Assembly: GCA_024331125.1 (NCBI GenBank)
Contig: JANDJI010000004.1
Span: 186,001 to 250,000, forward strand
Source of the DNA: Nitrospira sp.
Lineage (GTDB): Bacteria > Nitrospirota > Nitrospiria > Nitrospirales > Nitrospiraceae
Reading direction: 5' to 3'
DNA: 64,000 bases
Shown in pieces: positions 26,278 to 33,836 of the stretch; positions within the stretch are counted from its first letter, which is position 1; the number at the start of each line of letters is the position of its first letter. Both the position numbers and the translations under genes were made by a program. The notes under the pieces were generated by a model, which saw only the letters and a list, made by a program, of their open reading frames with translations, searched no databases and had not been told where the DNA came from.

Positions 26278-27171
26278 ATGGAGTTGGGATTCATCGGCCT
26301 CGGCAAAATGGGTATGAACATGGTGACTCGCCTGCGGCGCGACGACCATCGCGTCGTCGTGTTCGACCGTTCGCCCGACCTCGTCAGGCAGGCGGAGGGC
26401 GTGGGGTGCGTCGGCTCCTCCTCCGTCGCCGATTTGGTGGGCAAGTTGAGCGTTCCGCGGACGGTTTGGATCATGGTGCCGTCCGGCGCCCCCACGGAAG
26501 AAACCGTTCACACGGTCGCTTCGCTGCTGCAAGCGGGCGACACGATCATCGACGGGGGTAACACCCGCTTCCATGACGACGTGCGGCGGGCCGCCGAGCT
26601 TAAGAAACGGGGAATCCACTACGTGGACGTCGGCACGAGCGGGGGCATCTGGGGCTTGAAGGTCGGCTATTGCCTGATGATCGGAGGCGAACAAGCGGCC
26701 GTGAGCCGGCTGGCTCCGATCTTCACCACTCTGGCGCCTGAACAGGGGTGGGCCCACGTCGGTGCCGTGGGTGCCGGTCATTACGTCAAGATGGTCCACA
26801 ACGGCATCGAATACAGCCTGATGCAGGGATACGCGGAGGGCTTCGAGCTGATGTCCAAGAGCGAGTACAAGCTGGACCTGGCCCGTATCGCGGATCTCTG
26901 GATGCACGGAAGCGTCGTCCGTTCCTGGCTGCTCGAATTGGCGGCGGGCGCGCTCAAAGAAGATCAGAAACTGGAAAAATTAAAAGGATACGTGCAGGAT
27001 TCCGGAGAAGGCCGCTGGATGATCGCCGACGCGATCGACAAAGACGTGCCGGTGCCCACGCTCACGGCGGCTCTCTTTACCCGGTTTCGATCGCGACAGG
27101 ACGACTCGTTTGCGGAAAAACTGTTGGCCGCGCTGCGGAACGCCTTCGGCGGCCACGCCGTCAAGCAATAG
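26278..27171 (+). CDS. gnd: 6-phosphogluconate dehydrogenase, decarboxylating (short form)
   Basis: A 297-residue enzyme of the pentose phosphate pathway that converts 6-phosphogluconate to ribulose-5-phosphate with CO2 release. It shows the dinucleotide fold MELGFIGLGKMGMNMVTRLR, GDTIIDGGNTRFHDDV, the GTSGGIWGLKVGYCLMIGG segment and HYVKMVHNGIEYSLMQGYAE with the catalytic Lys and Asn. At about 300 residues it belongs to the short group, which often prefers NAD+. AAAGGAG lies five bases before the ATG. zwf follows 14 bp later, an obvious operon. Confidence 0.92.
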   Translation: MELGFIGLGKMGMNMVTRLRRDDHRVVVFDRSPDLVRQAEGVGCVGSSSVADLVGKLSVPRTVWIMVPSGAPTEETVHTVASLLQAGDTIIDGGNTRFHDDVRRAAELKKRGIHYVDVGTSGGIWGLKVGYCLMIGGEQAAVSRLAPIFTTLAPEQGWAHVGAVGAGHYVKMVHNGIEYSLMQGYAEGFELMSKSEYKLDLARIADLWMHGSVVRSWLLELAAGALKEDQKLEKLKGYVQDSGEGRWMIADAIDKDVPVPTLTAALFTRFRSRQDDSFAEKLLAALRNAFGGHAVKQ

Positions 27172-27185
27172 TCCTCGCTGGAATC

Positions 27186-28742
27186 ATGCAGGTCTCCATG
27201 GAACCCCAAGCCCATCGTCTCGAGAACGGTCCTCCGACGGAAACCATTACTCCCGTTGATCCCTGCACCATCGTCATTTTCGGCGGCTCCGGCGACTTGG
27301 CCCGACGCCGGCTGGTCCCGGCCCTGTACAATCTGCTGTTGGACGGGTTGCTGCCGTCCAACTACGTCGTGCTGGGATTGGGCCGCACGCCGATGAGCGA
27401 TGAGGAATTCCGATCCGTCATGCGGGACGGCGTCATCGCCCATTCCCGGCGGGCCTTGATCGAAGATTCATGGAACGCCTTTTCGCAACGTCTGTTCTAT
27501 CTGGCCGGCGGAAACGACGATCCTCAAACCTATACCGGACTGAAAGCCCGCGTCGAAGAACTTGAACGGTCGTTTCAACTCCCGGGGAACCGTATTTTTT
27601 ATCTGAGCATTCCTCCCAGTTCGTTCACTCCCGTTTGCGAAGGACTGGAAGCCAGCGGCCTCGCCGGGACTCCCGGCGCCCGCTCCCCCTATGCCAGAAT
27701 CATCGTTGAGAAACCGGTGGGACGGGACTTGGCGTCGGCACAGGCGATCAACGCCGCCACGGGCCGGGTCTTCGATGAATCGCAAATTTTCCGTATCGAT
27801 CATTATTTGGGCAAAGAGACGGTTCAGAACCTGATGGTCGTGCGTTTCGCCAACAGTATTTTCGAGCCGATTTGGAACCGCAAGTACATCGACCACGTCC
27901 AAATCACCGTCAGCGAGGCGGAGGGAGTCGGAACCAGGGCCTCTTACTACGAAGAGGCCGGCGCCCTGCGGGACATGGTGCAGAATCACCTGCTCCAATT
28001 GCTCTGTCTGGTCGCGATGGAACCGCCCTATTCTTTGGACCCGGACGTCGTGCGCAACGCCAAGATGGAAGTCCTCCGCTGCTTGAAACCCATCACCTCT
28101 CAAGACGTGGACAAGGTCACGGTGCGAGCGCAATACACGGAAGGAACGGTGCACGGGAAACCGGTGCCCGGTTATCGACGCGAAAAGGGCGTCAAACCCG
28201 ATTCCGTCACCGAAACCTACGTGGCCGTCAAATGTTTCGTCGAAAACTGGCGGTGGTCCGGCGTGCCCTTTTATTTGCGGACGGGCAAGGCCTTGCCGCT
28301 CCGCGCCAGCGAAGTGGCCGTGTACTTCAAAGAAATCCCGCAAATTCTGTTCAACGCGGACCCTCGGAAACCACAGGCGCCGAACGTGCTGACCTTGAGG
28401 ATTCAGCCGGAGGAAGGACTCTCGCTCCGCATCGTCTCCCGCGTGCCGGGCACCAGGGCGCAAACCCATCCGGTGGAGATGAACTTCAAATACACGGAGG
28501 TCTTCGGACGTCCTTCGCCGGAAGCCTATGAGCGGCTCCTGCTCGACGTGATGGCCGGAGACGCCTCCCGTTTCATGCGACGCGACGCGGTCGAAGCCTC
28601 CTGGGCTTGGATCACTCAGATTCTCGATGCCTGGGAAAGACAAGGGCTCCGCTGGTTGCCCGAATACCCGGCCGGCACTTGGGGGCCGGTGGAAGCCGAC
28701 CGTCTCATCCAAAACGACGGCCGCACCTGGCGGGTTCTGTAA
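27186..28742 (+). CDS. zwf: Glucose-6-phosphate 1-dehydrogenase
   Basis: A protein of about 518 residues that oxidises glucose-6-phosphate to 6-phosphogluconolactone. The cofactor motif is CTIVIFGGSGDLARRRLVPA, the substrate site IFRIDHYLGKETVQNLMVVR, and RYANSIFEPIWN-type residues appear as VRFANSIFEPIWN. EAGALRDMVQNHLLQ and VPFYLRTGKAL are further family blocks. Start is ATG 27186 or 27198. It directly follows gnd; no lactonase gene (pgl) is visible beside them. Confidence 0.95.
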   Translation: MQVSMEPQAHRLENGPPTETITPVDPCTIVIFGGSGDLARRRLVPALYNLLLDGLLPSNYVVLGLGRTPMSDEEFRSVMRDGVIAHSRRALIEDSWNAFSQRLFYLAGGNDDPQTYTGLKARVEELERSFQLPGNRIFYLSIPPSSFTPVCEGLEASGLAGTPGARSPYARIIVEKPVGRDLASAQAINAATGRVFDESQIFRIDHYLGKETVQNLMVVRFANSIFEPIWNRKYIDHVQITVSEAEGVGTRASYYEEAGALRDMVQNHLLQLLCLVAMEPPYSLDPDVVRNAKMEVLRCLKPITSQDVDKVTVRAQYTEGTVHGKPVPGYRREKGVKPDSVTETYVAVKCFVENWRWSGVPFYLRTGKALPLRASEVAVYFKEIPQILFNADPRKPQAPNVLTLRIQPEEGLSLRIVSRVPGTRAQTHPVEMNFKYTEVFGRPSPEAYERLLLDVMAGDASRFMRRDAVEASWAWITQILDAWERQGLRWLPEYPAGTWGPVEADRLIQNDGRTWRVL

Positions 28743-28909
28743 TCCCATTGTTTTTGAAAACAGCTCCTCCGGAGCCCCTCCTCCCACAGGATTGTCTTTG
28801 CATCAGCCGACGCACCGGCCTGTTTCATCTTCGGAAATTCATCGGCGCGGAACATGCGTACTACTGCATAAAGACAAACCCGTCATGCCGCTTCTCCTTA
28901 TGTGCGTGC

Positions 28910-28938
28910 TTGACATACTCACCGGCTCACGATATACC
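28910..28938 (+). promoter_or_regulatory. Near-consensus promoter of the MNIO peptide cassette
   Basis: TTGACA (28910-28915), a 17-base spacer and TATACC (28933-28938) lie 73 bases before the precursor ATG. The -35 is perfect and the -10 is four of six. This gives the cassette a transcription unit separate from gnd-zwf. Confidence 0.6.
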
Positions 28939-29010
28939 TGCCTCCGCCATGCGGCGTTTCACGCGCCGTTCATTCACAATCCCCTAACCAAACGAAAGGA
29001 GTTGCACACC

Positions 29011-29259
29011 ATGACCAATCGAAAAGGGACGGCCACGTTTCACCTGAGCAAGACAGGCGCTTCCGGCCGCCCGGCGGTCGAAGTCGCCCTCGTGGGAGGC
29101 GGCACATTGGCCGACGTTTCCACCGCGCTCGCCAAGAACATCACGCGCAACGCTGAAATTCTCAAGAAAGTCGGCCTCAAGGCCTGCCCCGCCTGCATTT
29201 CCGGCTTCGACATCTGGATCCGCCATCGCTTCGACGACGTCATTCAGGTGAAGCTGTAA
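29011..29259 (+). CDS. Probable MNIO-modified peptide precursor with CPAC motif
   Basis: An 82-residue protein. The first 57 residues look like a structured leader (RPAVEVALVGGGTLADVSTA, LAKNITRNAEILKKVG) and the end reads LKACPACISGFDIWIRHRFD and then DVIQVKL. The only two cysteines form a CPAC pair at residues 59-62, followed by aromatic and His residues, an attractive substrate for the DUF692 enzyme encoded 12 bp downstream. No signal peptide, unlike bufferins. AAGGAG lies nine bases before the ATG. A non-RiPP role as a small zinc- or copper-binding protein is possible. Confidence 0.65.
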   Translation: MTNRKGTATFHLSKTGASGRPAVEVALVGGGTLADVSTALAKNITRNAEILKKVGLKACPACISGFDIWIRHRFDDVIQVKL

Positions 29260-29271
29260 GGGAATCGAGTC

Positions 29272-30153
29272 GTGACGCGGGTCACCGAACCCGGTGTCGG
29301 GCTGCTTTTCAACCCCGCGCTTGCGGATTTCGTTCGCGCGGATCTCGAGCAACTGAACCATCTGGCCGTCATTCCGGATCGAGCATGGATCGATCACGGC
29401 CCCGGACACCGGCGGCGTTTTGAAGAGCTGCCGGTTCCGCTTGCGCCGGTTGAACAGGCCGCGCATCGGTTGCCGATCGCATTGCACGCGATCGGGCTCT
29501 CGATTCTCAGCGCCGACTTCTTCGATACCGAGTATCTCGATCAATTGGCCCGCTGGTGCGAGCGCCTGGACTGCGCATGGGTGAGCGAACACCTGTCGTT
29601 TACGCGCGTCGGTTCCGGCCACGGCACGCACGCCGCGTTGGCTTTGGCGATGCCATACGATGCCGAGGTGCTCGACCTCCTGATTCCGCGCGTCCGCTCG
29701 GCCCGGCGGACGGTGGGCGTCCCGTTCCTGCTTGAAAATCCGGTCGCATACGTCGATTACGGCGACGAGGAAATGAGCGAGGCGGAGTTTTTCAACGCGC
29801 TCATGGCCGAGACCGGTTGCGGCATGTTGCTGGATCTCCACAATCTATATGCGAACGCCCGCAACCGTCGTTGCGACGCGCCCGAATACCTTCGACGACT
29901 CGACCTTTCCGGCGTCATTGAGATTCACATCGCCGGCGGTGACGAGATGATGGGGCTCCATACCGATTCACACGCCGGACCGGTGCACGCGGGGGTTTGG
30001 CCGCTGCTCGAATGGGTGCTCCCGCGAGCTCCCAATTTGCGAGCCGTGACGTTCGAGTTTCATGAAGGCAGTTGGCCTCTGTTGCACCGACAGGGAGTAC
30101 TGACTCAGTTGAACATCGCCCGCCGCGCGATCGAGCAGGTTGGCGCTTCCTGA
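29272..30153 (+). CDS. MNIO-family (DUF692) multinuclear non-heme iron enzyme
   Basis: A 293-residue DUF692 protein with a TIM-barrel fold. Family blocks are HAIGLSILSADFFDTEYLDQ, CAWVSEHLSFTRVGSG, VPFLLENPVAYVDYGD, GCGMLLDLHNLYANARNRRC, VIEIHIAGGDEMMGLHTDSH, HAGVWPLLEWVL and TFEFHEGSW; these hold the His, Glu, Asp and Asn ligands of the iron cluster. Known members oxidise cysteine or nearby residues of RiPP precursors (oxazolone-thioamide, thiooxazole, carbon excision). It begins at GTG 29272 between the CPAC peptide and a partner protein, the standard MNIO order. Confidence 0.85.
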   Translation: MTRVTEPGVGLLFNPALADFVRADLEQLNHLAVIPDRAWIDHGPGHRRRFEELPVPLAPVEQAAHRLPIALHAIGLSILSADFFDTEYLDQLARWCERLDCAWVSEHLSFTRVGSGHGTHAALALAMPYDAEVLDLLIPRVRSARRTVGVPFLLENPVAYVDYGDEEMSEAEFFNALMAETGCGMLLDLHNLYANARNRRCDAPEYLRRLDLSGVIEIHIAGGDEMMGLHTDSHAGPVHAGVWPLLEWVLPRAPNLRAVTFEFHEGSWPLLHRQGVLTQLNIARRAIEQVGAS

Positions 30154-30168
30154 TCCAAGGACTCACCC

Positions 30169-30780
30169 GTGTCGCTTGCTGAATTTCAACGCGCCCTCAC
30201 ACACATGACGCTCGACGTACGCTTGGCCCGCCGGATCAAGCGCGATGGGGAGTCCGCACTGGCGCCCTACGGGCTGACCGATCGCGAGCGCGCGAGGCTG
30301 ATGCGCATTTCCCGACAGCCGGGAATGGCGCTCAACTGCACGCTGGCCCGAGCCAATCGCTTCACATCCATCTGCGACGCTTTCCCCATGACCTGCGTCG
30401 TCCTGGAACCCTGGTTGCGCGACTTGCTCGACGACTTATGGTCGACCGAGGCTCCCGCGGATTATCAACTCCGCGGCGAAATAGACCTTTTTGCACGTTG
30501 CGTCGAGCGGGAGTGGCTGCCTCGGAAGAACATCGAATACTTGCGGGAGATCTTCGACTACGAGCGGGCCTGCCACGAGCTGGTGACCGCGTCAAGAGGC
30601 TCGTCCCTCGAGGCAATGGCGGGAACGGTGCGACGGATTCATTTTTCTCACGATCCGTCGCACATCCTGCCTCCGCTCCAAGACGCGACGGCTCCTCCGC
30701 CTGGATTGCCGATCACCCCGCACATCGTGGAAGTGGAAATTCGGGACGGTGCCTTGGAGACCCGCTGGCATCGGACGTGA
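30169..30780 (+). CDS. MNIO partner protein (putative precursor-recognition subunit)
   Basis: A 203-residue soluble protein, start GTG 30169 with AAGGA seven bases upstream. The N-terminal 60 residues (LAEFQRALTHMTLDVRLARR, SALAPYGLTDRERARLMRIS) resemble the small helical domain seen in LigA-like and other RiPP-associated proteins. The rest is helical with Cys residues (NCTLARANRFTSICDAF, FPMTCVV) and ends in a beta segment (HIVEVEIRDGALETRW). MNIO enzymes normally need a partner that binds the precursor leader; position and spacing make this the candidate. The sequence alone does not prove the role. Confidence 0.6.
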   Translation: MSLAEFQRALTHMTLDVRLARRIKRDGESALAPYGLTDRERARLMRISRQPGMALNCTLARANRFTSICDAFPMTCVVLEPWLRDLLDDLWSTEAPADYQLRGEIDLFARCVEREWLPRKNIEYLREIFDYERACHELVTASRGSSLEAMAGTVRRIHFSHDPSHILPPLQDATAPPPGLPITPHIVEVEIRDGALETRWHRT

Positions 30781-30827
30781 GCGATACACCGACTTCGTTC
30801 CCACCCTCTTTCTTTCGAGAGAGTTCG

Positions 30828-30843
30828 CTCACGACATCGTGAG
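30828..30843. terminator. Hairpin at the end of the MNIO cassette
   Basis: CTCACG-ACAT-CGTGAG is a six-base-pair stem with a four-base loop, 48 bp after the partner gene and before the convergent small membrane gene. No T-run follows, so it is at best a factor-assisted or bidirectional end. Confidence 0.3.
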
Positions 30844-30923
30844 ATGCGCGGGATCGAGGAGGAGACAGGAGGCGAAAGAATCGGCGGCGCATGACATGAT
30901 CGGACACCGCGCCCTTCGCGACA

Positions 30924-31103
30924 TCAGTCCGGATCAGTGGACCGGCCTCCCCAAACGGACAATCCGATCGCAACGACTAAATAGATCACGGCCGCAACGA
31001 CCACCCCCGCGTTGAATTCTTCCCACAGATACAAATACAGCCATTCATCCAGCATGACGGCGAGCGTCAACATCCCCCATCCAACAAAATTGAACCAGCG
31101 CAT
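30924..31103 (-). CDS. Small two-span membrane protein
   Basis: A 59-residue protein: MRWFNFVGWGMLTLAVMLDE followed by a Glu/Trp/Tyr-rich loop (WLYLYLWEEF) and a second span (VVVAAVIYLVVAIGLSVWGG). AAGGAG lies eight bases before the ATG at 31103, so this start is well supported and longer readings can be discarded. I recognise no family. It may be read with the following SGNH gene's opposite partner or alone. Confidence 0.6.
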   Translation of the reverse strand: MRWFNFVGWGMLTLAVMLDEWLYLYLWEEFNAGVVVAAVIYLVVAIGLSVWGGRSTDPD

Positions 31104-31228
31104 GGGTGCGGCTCCTTGTTGTATCCGGTTTCTGTTCGCCCGCCGGGATGCCGGGAAAATCTTTATGGGATCGTCAGCGTCCAAACACGAGAGGAACCGG
31201 CGCTCCTGCCCCTCACGTAACACCTCCT

Positions 31229-31867
31229 TTAGGATCGGGTCGTTCGCTCTAACCTCGAGAGCAGAATGTGAGCTATCAGCTCGGCAAACCGCATGTAGCC
31301 TGCCGTTGTCAAATGAAGACCGTCGTTCGAATAACGAGCCGCCAATTGGCCGCTCGCGGGGTCCACGGTGGCGGAAAACAAGTCGACCGACGCAAAGGAG
31401 CGGGACGCGGCATAGTCCCGGATCGACTTATTGAGAACGTTTCGACGGGCCAGGTGTCCCGCCACCCATTCTTTCGCTTCCCGATCGCCCGGGCTTCCTT
31501 CCACGCGGATCGACGGCACGGTCACCGGAATCGGAACGCCGCCGGCGTTCAACGCCAGTTCATACAACGTCGTCAAATTGGCCATGATTTCATCGGGCGA
31601 CAGTCCGCAGCCCAAATCGTTGGTCCCGCCCAAAATCGGAACGTAGTCGGGTTTCCGGTCCGACACGCTGCGCTTGAACCGGCTCACCATTTCCCCGGTC
31701 AGTTCGCCGCAGACTCCGCTGATTTGAACGAGCGCCGCCTTTCCCAGGCGATCCTGTAAGAACCGGCCGTAAGGGGTCTCCGTCCCCATCGGATTCTCGG
31801 GTGTCGGAGATTGAAACCCCGCCGTCAGACTGTCTCCAAAACAGACGACCAGAGCCGATCGACTCAT
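31229..31867 (-). CDS. SGNH/GDSL-family esterase
   Basis: A 212-residue hydrolase with the SGNH blocks: VVCFGDSLTAGFQSPTPE (Ser nucleophile), a Gly in SGVCGELTGEMV, ILGGTNDLGCG (Asn) and YSNDGLHLTTAGYMRFAE (Asp and His of the triad). No signal peptide is visible with the start at 31867, so it is probably cytoplasmic and relates to TesA-type or GDSL arylesterases. The substrate is not predictable. A GGAG lies about 11 bases upstream of the start. Confidence 0.8.
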   Translation of the reverse strand: MSRSALVVCFGDSLTAGFQSPTPENPMGTETPYGRFLQDRLGKAALVQISGVCGELTGEMVSRFKRSVSDRKPDYVPILGGTNDLGCGLSPDEIMANLTTLYELALNAGGVPIPVTVPSIRVEGSPGDREAKEWVAGHLARRNVLNKSIRDYAASRSFASVDLFSATVDPASGQLAARYSNDGLHLTTAGYMRFAELIAHILLSRLERTTRS

Positions 31868-32033
31868 GACCCGGCGTGCTCCCCTCACCGCACGAGAACT
31901 CGACGGGGAGATTCTAGCGGTTCCCGCTCTTTCCAAACAAGACGATTCGGGATCCTGCGCGATGTTCCTCCGCCGCGCGATGAACCGCGATTTTCTTGAC
32001 GAATCCCACGCCGCCCGGTAGGTGATAAGAGGT

Positions 32034-33836
32034 ATGGCCGACCTTAAAACGGCGCAAGAGACGCTGGCCGCGGCGGCGGTCAGGAACGCGGAAGATCCGG
32101 AAACGGCTTCCGTCAAACGCATCCTCAAGTTGCTGGACAAAACGGCCAAGTCGAACCGCACCTACGGCCCGACGAACCCCGTGGCTCAAAAGTTCGCCCG
32201 ACAGCTTTTCGAGGAATTGACCGGTCATCTGGCCGCCTATTCAAAACTCACCTTCCTTGTTCATCGTTCCGAGTTGCGGTTCAACGATTCCGTCGTCTAC
32301 CAAACGGACCTCAACGAGGGCGGCGAGAGCTTCGCGTTCAAACTCTACGCGGACGGCATTCGCGAGCTTTCGATCTACGAAGGCCTCTCTCAAGAAGATC
32401 TGACGTACTTCCTCGATTCGATATGGGAAAACACGGAGTCCGGCCAAGAAGACGATGACCTCGTCACCCGCCTGTGGTCTCGGGATCTCTCTACGATCGT
32501 GATCGTAACGGCGGAAGAAGTGGCCCACTCGTCATCCCACGACAATACAACGGACCGGGCCGGTCCGATCATGAGTTCGTCCGACTCCTCGCTTCGGGAC
32601 TTATTGGACCGCGAGCGAGCCAGCCGGACGAATGAAACGACCGCTTCCGAGGCGGAATCGACGAACCGGAGCAACCGCTTGCATAACGGTCTGGTCGGGT
32701 TCGAGGTCACCGACGAAGAGTTGGCGGCCCTCGCGCGGGACATTGAGGCGGAGCGGGATCGGGACGGTCTTTTGCACATCATGGAGATGTTGACCGCCGT
32801 TCTCGCCTCCGAACAGTCGTCGGCGCTGCTGACGAAACTGTTCGACGTATGGGGGGACATTATCGATCTCCTCCTCCGCGAGGGAAAATGGACGACCTTG
32901 GAGCATGTGGTCAGTCTGCTTCATGAAGCCGACGCGGTCAGGCCGGACCTCGGCGAAGAACACAAACAACAGGTCCGCGCTCTTCTCGACGGATTCGGCC
33001 GCCCGGGCCGGATAAAAGCCATCGAAGCCTATCTGAATCAACATCCGGACGGCTCGACGGCCGGCCTCCCGACGATTCTGTTGCTGATGAAGCCGGACGC
33101 CGTTCCCGGACTCTGTTCCCTGTTGGCCAACCTGGCGTCGCCGGCTCATCAGGCCATCGTCGCCGAAACGCTGGCGACCCTGGCGAAAGACAACCCCGAA
33201 CCGCTCATCAAAGGGCTGCGGGACCGAAGGCCGGCCTACGTATGCCATCTCCTCGCGATTCTCACCAAGTTGAAGAACCCGGCGTTCGCCGAATCCGTCG
33301 AAAAGCTCGTTCGATACCCGGATATGCAGGTCCGCAAAGCCGTCGTGCACGCGATCGGCTCGTTGCGTCCGAGCGGCGACGGCCTGAAACTTCTTTCCTT
33401 CATGGACGATGAAGAGGAAAGCATCCGCATCGCGGCCTTAAAACTGCTGAACTCGGGGCAGTACTCGGTTTCATTTTCCCACTGGCTTCCCATTCTGTCG
33501 GCCGATACGTTCGGGAACCGCCCGATCAGCGAGCGCCGGGCGATGTTTCACGCCGTCGGAGCGACGTGCGGGGACGAAGCGGTCCCATATTGGGAAGGTC
33601 TTTTGACCGCATGGTCGTGGCTCGGCCGAAAGAAAAAAGAAGAACTGGCCGTATTGGCCGCGGAAGCTCTCGGCAAACTCGGCACTCCCGCGGCCGTGGC
33701 GGCGCTCGTCAACGGGAGCAAGAAAGGCGGCGCCACGGTTCGGCAAGCCTGCACCCACGGTTTGTCGCGCGCTCAACAACGGACTCGGCACAACGCACCG
33801 GCCGCCCCCTCGGCCGACAAGGAGCCGCAAGCATGA
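32034..33836 (+). CDS. HEAT-repeat protein with N-terminal module shared with the HD-GYP neighbour
   Basis: A 600-residue soluble protein. Residues about 20-130 (ILKLLDKTAKSNRTYGPTNP, KLTFLVHRSELRFNDSVVYQ, YADGIRELSIYEGLSQEDLT) match in pattern the N-terminus of the HD-GYP protein encoded next. A polar Ser/Asp/Glu linker (about 165-225) leads to helical HEAT-like repeats over residues 230-590 (LLTKLFDVWGDIIDLLLREG, LVRYPDMQVRKAVVHAIGSL, VLAAEALGKLGTPAAVAALV). AAGAGG lies immediately before the ATG. The stop overlaps the HD-GYP start (ATGA), so the two are made together and probably form a signalling complex. Confidence 0.7.
   Translation: MADLKTAQETLAAAAVRNAEDPETASVKRILKLLDKTAKSNRTYGPTNPVAQKFARQLFEELTGHLAAYSKLTFLVHRSELRFNDSVVYQTDLNEGGESFAFKLYADGIRELSIYEGLSQEDLTYFLDSIWENTESGQEDDDLVTRLWSRDLSTIVIVTAEEVAHSSSHDNTTDRAGPIMSSSDSSLRDLLDRERASRTNETTASEAESTNRSNRLHNGLVGFEVTDEELAALARDIEAERDRDGLLHIMEMLTAVLASEQSSALLTKLFDVWGDIIDLLLREGKWTTLEHVVSLLHEADAVRPDLGEEHKQQVRALLDGFGRPGRIKAIEAYLNQHPDGSTAGLPTILLLMKPDAVPGLCSLLANLASPAHQAIVAETLATLAKDNPEPLIKGLRDRRPAYVCHLLAILTKLKNPAFAESVEKLVRYPDMQVRKAVVHAIGSLRPSGDGLKLLSFMDDEEESIRIAALKLLNSGQYSVSFSHWLPILSADTFGNRPISERRAMFHAVGATCGDEAVPYWEGLLTAWSWLGRKKKEELAVLAAEALGKLGTPAAVAALVNGSKKGGATVRQACTHGLSRAQQRTRHNAPAAPSADKEPQA

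Noticed and set aside
26748-27200. Long upstream extension of the zwf frame into gnd
   Set aside because: The extension is in another frame of gnd; the conserved Zwf sequence begins at the ATG near 27186.
28769-28781. GCTCC-TCC-GGAGC hairpin after zwf as terminator
   Set aside because: The stem is five base pairs and is followed by C-rich sequence, not T.
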